Of a stretch of DNA of 64,000 bases, positions 60,053-64,000 are shown one piece after another. Under the pieces are notes generated by a model, which was not told the origin of the DNA, made no database searches, and saw nothing but the letters and a program-made list of their open reading frames with translations. This stretch comes from Pedobacter sp. Leaf176 (GTDB taxonomy: Bacteria > Bacteroidota > Bacteroidia > Sphingobacteriales > Sphingobacteriaceae). A program made the position numbers and the translations under genes. Every line of letters starts with the position of its first letter. Position 1 is the stretch's first letter. The DNA lies in the NCBI RefSeq assembly GCF_001424305.1, contig NZ_LMPD01000002.1:357531-421530 (forward strand), in the 5' to 3' direction.

Positions 60053-60880
60053 TTAAAGCCTGAACGAAAGCCCCACAAAATAGCTTTTTCTGGCATCATG
60101 CTGAATTCCATAATTCAGGCCGCCGTCAATCAGAAAATCTTTAGATAATTCGTATTGAAGCGCAGCGTTCAGATAATTCTTAAAATGTGCTTCGTGAATT
60201 TCATAAGTATAATAGGTTTCGATGGTTCCATCCAATTTTTTAATGACGGGATGTGAAATGGATATGGTTTGTAAAATCTCGTTGTGGTGCCCCATGCCTT
60301 CATCATCCTGTAAACGATCTGCTTCCAGCTGCAAGCCCATTTTCCAGTCGTTCGCAAACTTAATGCGCATCGGAATGATGATACCGCCCTCATACTGGAT
60401 TTCAGGATCGGCATGTGATGTGGGAAATTTTAGGTAAGGCAGCAATGCAATAGCAAATCTGCCTTTATCATTTCCAAGAAGATTCTGTTTCAACCGGAAT
60501 GTTAAATCACCTATTCCACTTGTACGCTCTAAATTACCTAAGGCCTTAAAATCCTTTTTTACAACGTAGCTTTCAAGGCTAAGCTGAATTGCCGTTGTAT
60601 TGGTTAGCCCGAGTTTTAAATTAACCTGGTTGAACAGGTATTCATCCATTCTTGCTTCACTATTCCGTTCCCGCTGGAAACGGGTTAAGTCTGTCTCCAC
60701 TTGAAAATGTCCGGCATCTACCGTTTGAGGACTCTCCGTTACGTCGGGTCTGTCGGTCTCCATCTCTCTCAGGCTATCCGCGGGTATGGGTTTAAATACA
60801 GAATAATGCCGATTTTGTTGTCCATAAGCATTTAAGCCTATGGCATTCATTAATATTAAAATTACTACAATATTCTTCAT
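60053..60880 (-). CDS. Outer-membrane beta-barrel protein (phenol-MetA-pathway/transporter-like)
   Basis: 275 residues with a signal peptide (MKNIVVILILMNAIGLNAYG). The mature start METDRPDVTESPQTVDAGHFQVE is the strong family marker of the MetA-pathway outer-membrane proteins. Alternating strands follow, with terminal ARKSYFVGLSFRL. These are thought to move small organic molecules across the outer membrane. It is convergent with the preceding SDR. Confidence 0.8.
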   Translation of the reverse strand: MKNIVVILILMNAIGLNAYGQQNRHYSVFKPIPADSLREMETDRPDVTESPQTVDAGHFQVETDLTRFQRERNSEARMDEYLFNQVNLKLGLTNTTAIQLSLESYVVKKDFKALGNLERTSGIGDLTFRLKQNLLGNDKGRFAIALLPYLKFPTSHADPEIQYEGGIIIPMRIKFANDWKMGLQLEADRLQDDEGMGHHNEILQTISISHPVIKKLDGTIETYYTYEIHEAHFKNYLNAALQYELSKDFLIDGGLNYGIQHDARKSYFVGLSFRL

Positions 60881-60915
60881 TTGTTCAGTTTAATCAGCTT
60901 GTTAAACAAATTAAG

Positions 60916-63051
60916 TTAATAATAGTTGTACAATTTTTCTGCTTTAAGTATCACAAGACTTCGCTCCTCGATATTTACCAGTTCTTCCTGTTCGTATCGA
61001 TTCTTCAAATTTCTGTCATCACCGGTCGCCAGGACTAGAGTCCAGCTTTTGCTAAATTTACCTTCGGGCAGCTTGAAACCGGAGGCAAAACTATCCGCGT
61101 TAAAGATAAGCAGGAAATGATCATCCAGAATTTCGGCACCCTCCTCGTCTGTACCCTGGATGCCTTCTCCATGGAGAAAAATTCCCAGGCACCGCAACTC
61201 CTCACTATTCCATGTCTGCTCGTTCATAAATTCACCGTCGCCCGAAAACCAGGCGATATCCAGCAGCCCATCAGAATCGATCTGATCGCCTGTTATCCAT
61301 GCCTTTCTCCTCAAACTCGGATGTTTCATTCTTAGATGGATAACCTTTGTAGCAAATTTTGAAAGTTCGTCGTCCATAGCTGCCCAGTTTATCCAGGAAA
61401 TTTCATTGTCCTGGCAATAGGCATTGTTATTTCCCTTCTGGGTTTTACCCAACTCATCCCCTGCGCAAATCATCGGCACGCCCTGCGAGAGCAATAGCGT
61501 TGCCAGAAAATTACGTTTATGCTTGTTGCGGAGGTAATTAATGGCTCCATCATCCGTATCACCTTCCCAGCCACAGTTCCAGGAATCGTTGTGCTGCTCA
61601 CCGTCGGTATTATCATCCTGATTGGCCTCATTATGTTTTTTGTTGTAACTAACCAGGTCATTGAGCGTAAACCCATCATGTGCTGTTATAAAATTTATAC
61701 TGGCTGTCGGCCGTCTGTAATCCTGCATGTAAAGGTCGGGGCTTCCCATAAAACGCTGGGCAAACTCACCCAGCATACCCGGGTCTCCTTTCCAAAACCT
61801 ACGCATAATATCCCGATATTTTCCATTCCATTCTGCCCATCCGGCGGGGAATTTACCAACCTGGTAACCATCTTCTCCTACATCCCATGGTTCTGCAATC
61901 AGTTTAATTTGTGATATTACCGGGTCCTGATGAATGATATCGAAAAAGGCACCTAAACGGTCAACTTCATGTAAACCTCTTGCCAGTGTTGAAGCCAGAT
62001 CGAATCGGAAGCCGTCTACATGCATTTCGTTAATCCAGTAACGAAGGCTGTCCATAATAAACCTGAGCACGGCAGGCATGCGGGTGTTAAGCGTATTTCC
62101 CGTTCCGGTGTAATCGGTATAATAACGTTTGTTGTCTTGTTCCAGACGGTAATAGCTTTCATTATCAATACCTTTGAAGCAGAGGGTCGGCCCAAGCTGA
62201 TTTCCTTCGGCAGTATGGTTGTAAACCACATCCAGTATTACTTCAATACCGCTTTTGTGCAATGCTTTCACCATGTCCTTGAATTCCTTTACCTGTTGCC
62301 CGTAGCTTCCTGATGAACTGTATCCGCTATGCGGTGCAAAAAAACCAATGGTATTGTATCCCCAGTAGTTACTAAGTCCTTTTTCAAGCAGATGCCCGTC
62401 CTGAATAAACTGGTGAACGGGCATCAGTTCCACCGCGGTCACACCAAGTGATTTCAGGTAGCGAACACTATCGGGATGGGCAATCCCAGCATAAGTTCCG
62501 CGAAGATTTTCCGGAATCCTTTGGTTAAGCTGACTAAACCCTTTCACATGCAATTCATAAATAAGGGTTTGGGTATAGGAAATATCCGGATGAACATCGC
62601 CTTCCCAATCATAGGATGGATCCACCACCACAGATTTGGGCACAAAAGATGCACTGTCCAGATCAGAAAAGCTTAGATCCTGCTCCTCGTCGTTCAGATT
62701 GTAACCAAATACGGATGGACTCCAGTTCATATCACCGGAAATGGCTTTTGCATATGGATCCAGCAGGAGTTTATTGGGGTTAAAGCGCTTTCCCTCTTCA
62801 GGGACATAAGGACCATAAACGCGATAGCCGTAAAGCGCGCCCGGAGCAACCTCATTTATAAAACAGTGAAATACCTGGTGATCGCGATCTGCGAGTTCTA
62901 AACGGGTAACTTCGTTATTTTCATTGTTGAACAAGCACAGCTCCACTTTCTCTGCATTTTCCGCAAAAAGTGAAAAATTTGTTCCGTTTCCCATCCAGGT
63001 GGCACCTAACGGATAAGACTTTCCTGGTGTAATTGTATAGTTTTGTTTCAT
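60916..63051 (-). CDS. glgX: Glycogen debranching enzyme GlgX (isoamylase type)
   Basis: About 711 residues from MKQNYTITPG; the seven upstream codons are optional. An N-terminal CBM48 (GATWMGNGTNFSLFAENAEK) precedes a GH13 barrel with catalytic Asp in DGFRFDLAS, Glu in IAEPWDVGEDGYQVG and Asp in ITAHDGFTLNDL. It removes alpha-1,6 branches from glycogen limit dextrins. The gene stands alone; no glycogen synthase or phosphorylase gene is in the window. Confidence 0.95.
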   Translation of the reverse strand: MKQNYTITPGKSYPLGATWMGNGTNFSLFAENAEKVELCLFNNENNEVTRLELADRDHQVFHCFINEVAPGALYGYRVYGPYVPEEGKRFNPNKLLLDPYAKAISGDMNWSPSVFGYNLNDEEQDLSFSDLDSASFVPKSVVVDPSYDWEGDVHPDISYTQTLIYELHVKGFSQLNQRIPENLRGTYAGIAHPDSVRYLKSLGVTAVELMPVHQFIQDGHLLEKGLSNYWGYNTIGFFAPHSGYSSSGSYGQQVKEFKDMVKALHKSGIEVILDVVYNHTAEGNQLGPTLCFKGIDNESYYRLEQDNKRYYTDYTGTGNTLNTRMPAVLRFIMDSLRYWINEMHVDGFRFDLASTLARGLHEVDRLGAFFDIIHQDPVISQIKLIAEPWDVGEDGYQVGKFPAGWAEWNGKYRDIMRRFWKGDPGMLGEFAQRFMGSPDLYMQDYRRPTASINFITAHDGFTLNDLVSYNKKHNEANQDDNTDGEQHNDSWNCGWEGDTDDGAINYLRNKHKRNFLATLLLSQGVPMICAGDELGKTQKGNNNAYCQDNEISWINWAAMDDELSKFATKVIHLRMKHPSLRRKAWITGDQIDSDGLLDIAWFSGDGEFMNEQTWNSEELRCLGIFLHGEGIQGTDEEGAEILDDHFLLIFNADSFASGFKLPEGKFSKSWTLVLATGDDRNLKNRYEQEELVNIEERSLVILKAEKLYNYY

Positions 63052-63290
63052 AGATGTATACTTATGAAACAAACCGTTTTTGAGCAGGGTTTCCGCCGGA
63101 TTACTTTTTGTTAGAAGCCGTAACGTTTCGCGTATTTATAACAGGCCGTGAAAGAAATACTTCTTATAGCATGGGCCGGCCGGACTGCTAACGTTAATTG
63201 AAGGGCTAATGAATTCCTGTTATTTTGAGTCTTGGATGTCCTGTGGAAAATCACGAACAGCAGTAACGTATTGCGGTTAATTCGGTTAGA

Positions 63291-63326
63291 AAAAAATGCC
63301 CTACCTTTTGGCAGGGCATTTTTTTT
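63291..63326 (-). terminator. Intrinsic terminator after the DUF892 gene
   Basis: AAAAAATGCCCTACC and GGCAGGGCATTTTTTTT form a strong stem with runs of A and T on both sides, so it may act in both directions. It overlaps the stop codon of the DUF892 gene. The stretch 63052-63290 holds nothing else recognisable. Confidence 0.85.
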
Positions 63327-63846
63327 AGGCTGTAGCGCCTGTATTTGCTTCGCTCAATGCGATCTCCGTCAATAAATTATCGGTTTCTTTTTCTTCTGCA
63401 AGCGTCTCAGCCAGCAGTTGTTCTGCATCTGTATGCTCCATTAACTTTGCAAAAGTAACAAGGCATCCATAACTGGCGATCTCATAATGTTCTACTTTTT
63501 GCGCAGCCGTAATTAAGGCGGCATCCAATACCTGCGGGTCGTCACTAAAACTTTCGATTATTTCGTCAGCTTCGCCAAGAAGGCCTTCCATCGCTTTACA
63601 TTTCTTTGCCCTCGGGCTCAGATTTAATGAACCAAAAACCTCCTTTAAGCGTTCAATCTGACCCTCAGTCTGCGCGTAATGTGTTTCAAATGCGTCTTTG
63701 AGTTTTTGCCCTTCAGCCGCAGCGGATAACTTCTTTAATCCCTTTAGCAACTGCTTTTCTGCTCCCAGTATATCCCGGAGCTCATCAACGAATAGTTCGT
63801 GAAGATGTCCATTCGGCATCTCCGCATCATTTTTCTGATTTGCCAT
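63325..63846 (-). CDS. DUF892 ferritin-like protein (YciE/YciF family)
   Basis: 173 residues. A four-helix bundle with LFVDELRDILGAEKQLLKGL at the start, KVEHYEIASYGCL in the middle and ETLAEEKETDNLLTEIA near the end, the family's Glu/His pattern for a di-metal site. YciE/F proteins are general-stress proteins of poorly known function. Manganese catalase, GlgX and zinc dehydrogenase nearby give a typical stress and storage island context. Confidence 0.92.
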   Translation of the reverse strand: MANQKNDAEMPNGHLHELFVDELRDILGAEKQLLKGLKKLSAAAEGQKLKDAFETHYAQTEGQIERLKEVFGSLNLSPRAKKCKAMEGLLGEADEIIESFSDDPQVLDAALITAAQKVEHYEIASYGCLVTFAKLMEHTDAEQLLAETLAEEKETDNLLTEIALSEANTGATA

Positions 63847-64000
63847 ATCTTTATATGTTTAATTTAAAATAAAACATTACTCTCAAAAAAAAGGTTTCAG
63901 GAATTTGAAAACTTTGAATTTTACGAATCACTCAGTCTTCCATTGTTTTTTTAGGTACATAGTATTATTTTATTGTAAATTCTCATAATAGGTAGTTTGA

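Overview
The window looks like a chromosome segment from a Sphingobacteriaceae-type Bacteroidota (Pedobacter or Mucilaginibacter-like). The reasons are AT-rich intergenic DNA, weak ribosome binding sites, promoters of the TTG-N20-TANNTTTG type, many secreted proteins of unknown function, TPR-fused histidine kinases, HxlR regulators and dispersed palindromic repeats. The genus is inferred from gene content only. No rRNA, tRNA or CRISPR array was recognised.

Positions 1-11,310 form an accessory region. It holds one intact REP-associated tyrosine transposase (RAYT) element at 886-1648 and five internally deleted derivatives that fall into two deletion classes. One derivative carries a nested MITE. 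Another has cut off a vapC toxin gene, leaving its antitoxin gene behind. The same region has an RsbQ-like hydrolase next to a PAS histidine kinase with no normal start codon, a 23-unit array of 21-bp repeats, and a large AT-rich nuclease-NACHT protein of the antiphage type lying between two RAYT-derived MITEs.

Positions 11,487-14,388 are a TPP-riboswitch operon of four genes: class I methyltransferase, PurM/HypE-like ATP-binding protein, divergent ThiE-like protein and Trm112-like zinc protein. This set does not match a standard thiamin pathway. Positions 14,932-18,267 encode three secreted proteins of unknown function, followed by a repeat-rich spacer and a divergent HxlR/SDR pair.

Positions 20,273-38,954 are the most coherent system. 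Twelve tightly spaced minus-strand genes (isochorismatase-like hydrolase, porin, M17 N-domain protein, amidohydrolase, DoxX, Dps, YoaK, two small GNATs, MhqO-like dioxygenase, MhqD-like esterase, TMEM175 channel) diverge from three sigma-54 activators and a HisKA_2 kinase. A candidate -24/-12 promoter lies in front of the 12-gene operon and another in front of the haloperoxidase-like gene beyond the regulators. Both have a nearly identical 18-bp upstream site at the same 59-nt distance. I infer a sigma-54 regulon for electrophile, quinone or oxidative stress.

Positions 39,082-50,400 contain a divergent quinone reductase/HxlR pair, a DUF2268-like metallopeptidase, a PHP-like secreted hydrolase, a RibD-C reductase, a peroxiredoxin-thioredoxin-ECF sigma-zinc anti-sigma series, and a NarL-type two-component pair. 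Positions 50,757-63,846 contain a PQQ-propeller protein, a DUF4142-like lipoprotein, a lipoprotein-type SDR with a probable frameshift, manganese catalase, small hydrophilic proteins, zinc alcohol dehydrogenase, another SDR, an outer-membrane protein, GlgX and a DUF892 ferritin-like protein. This last part resembles a stress and storage island.
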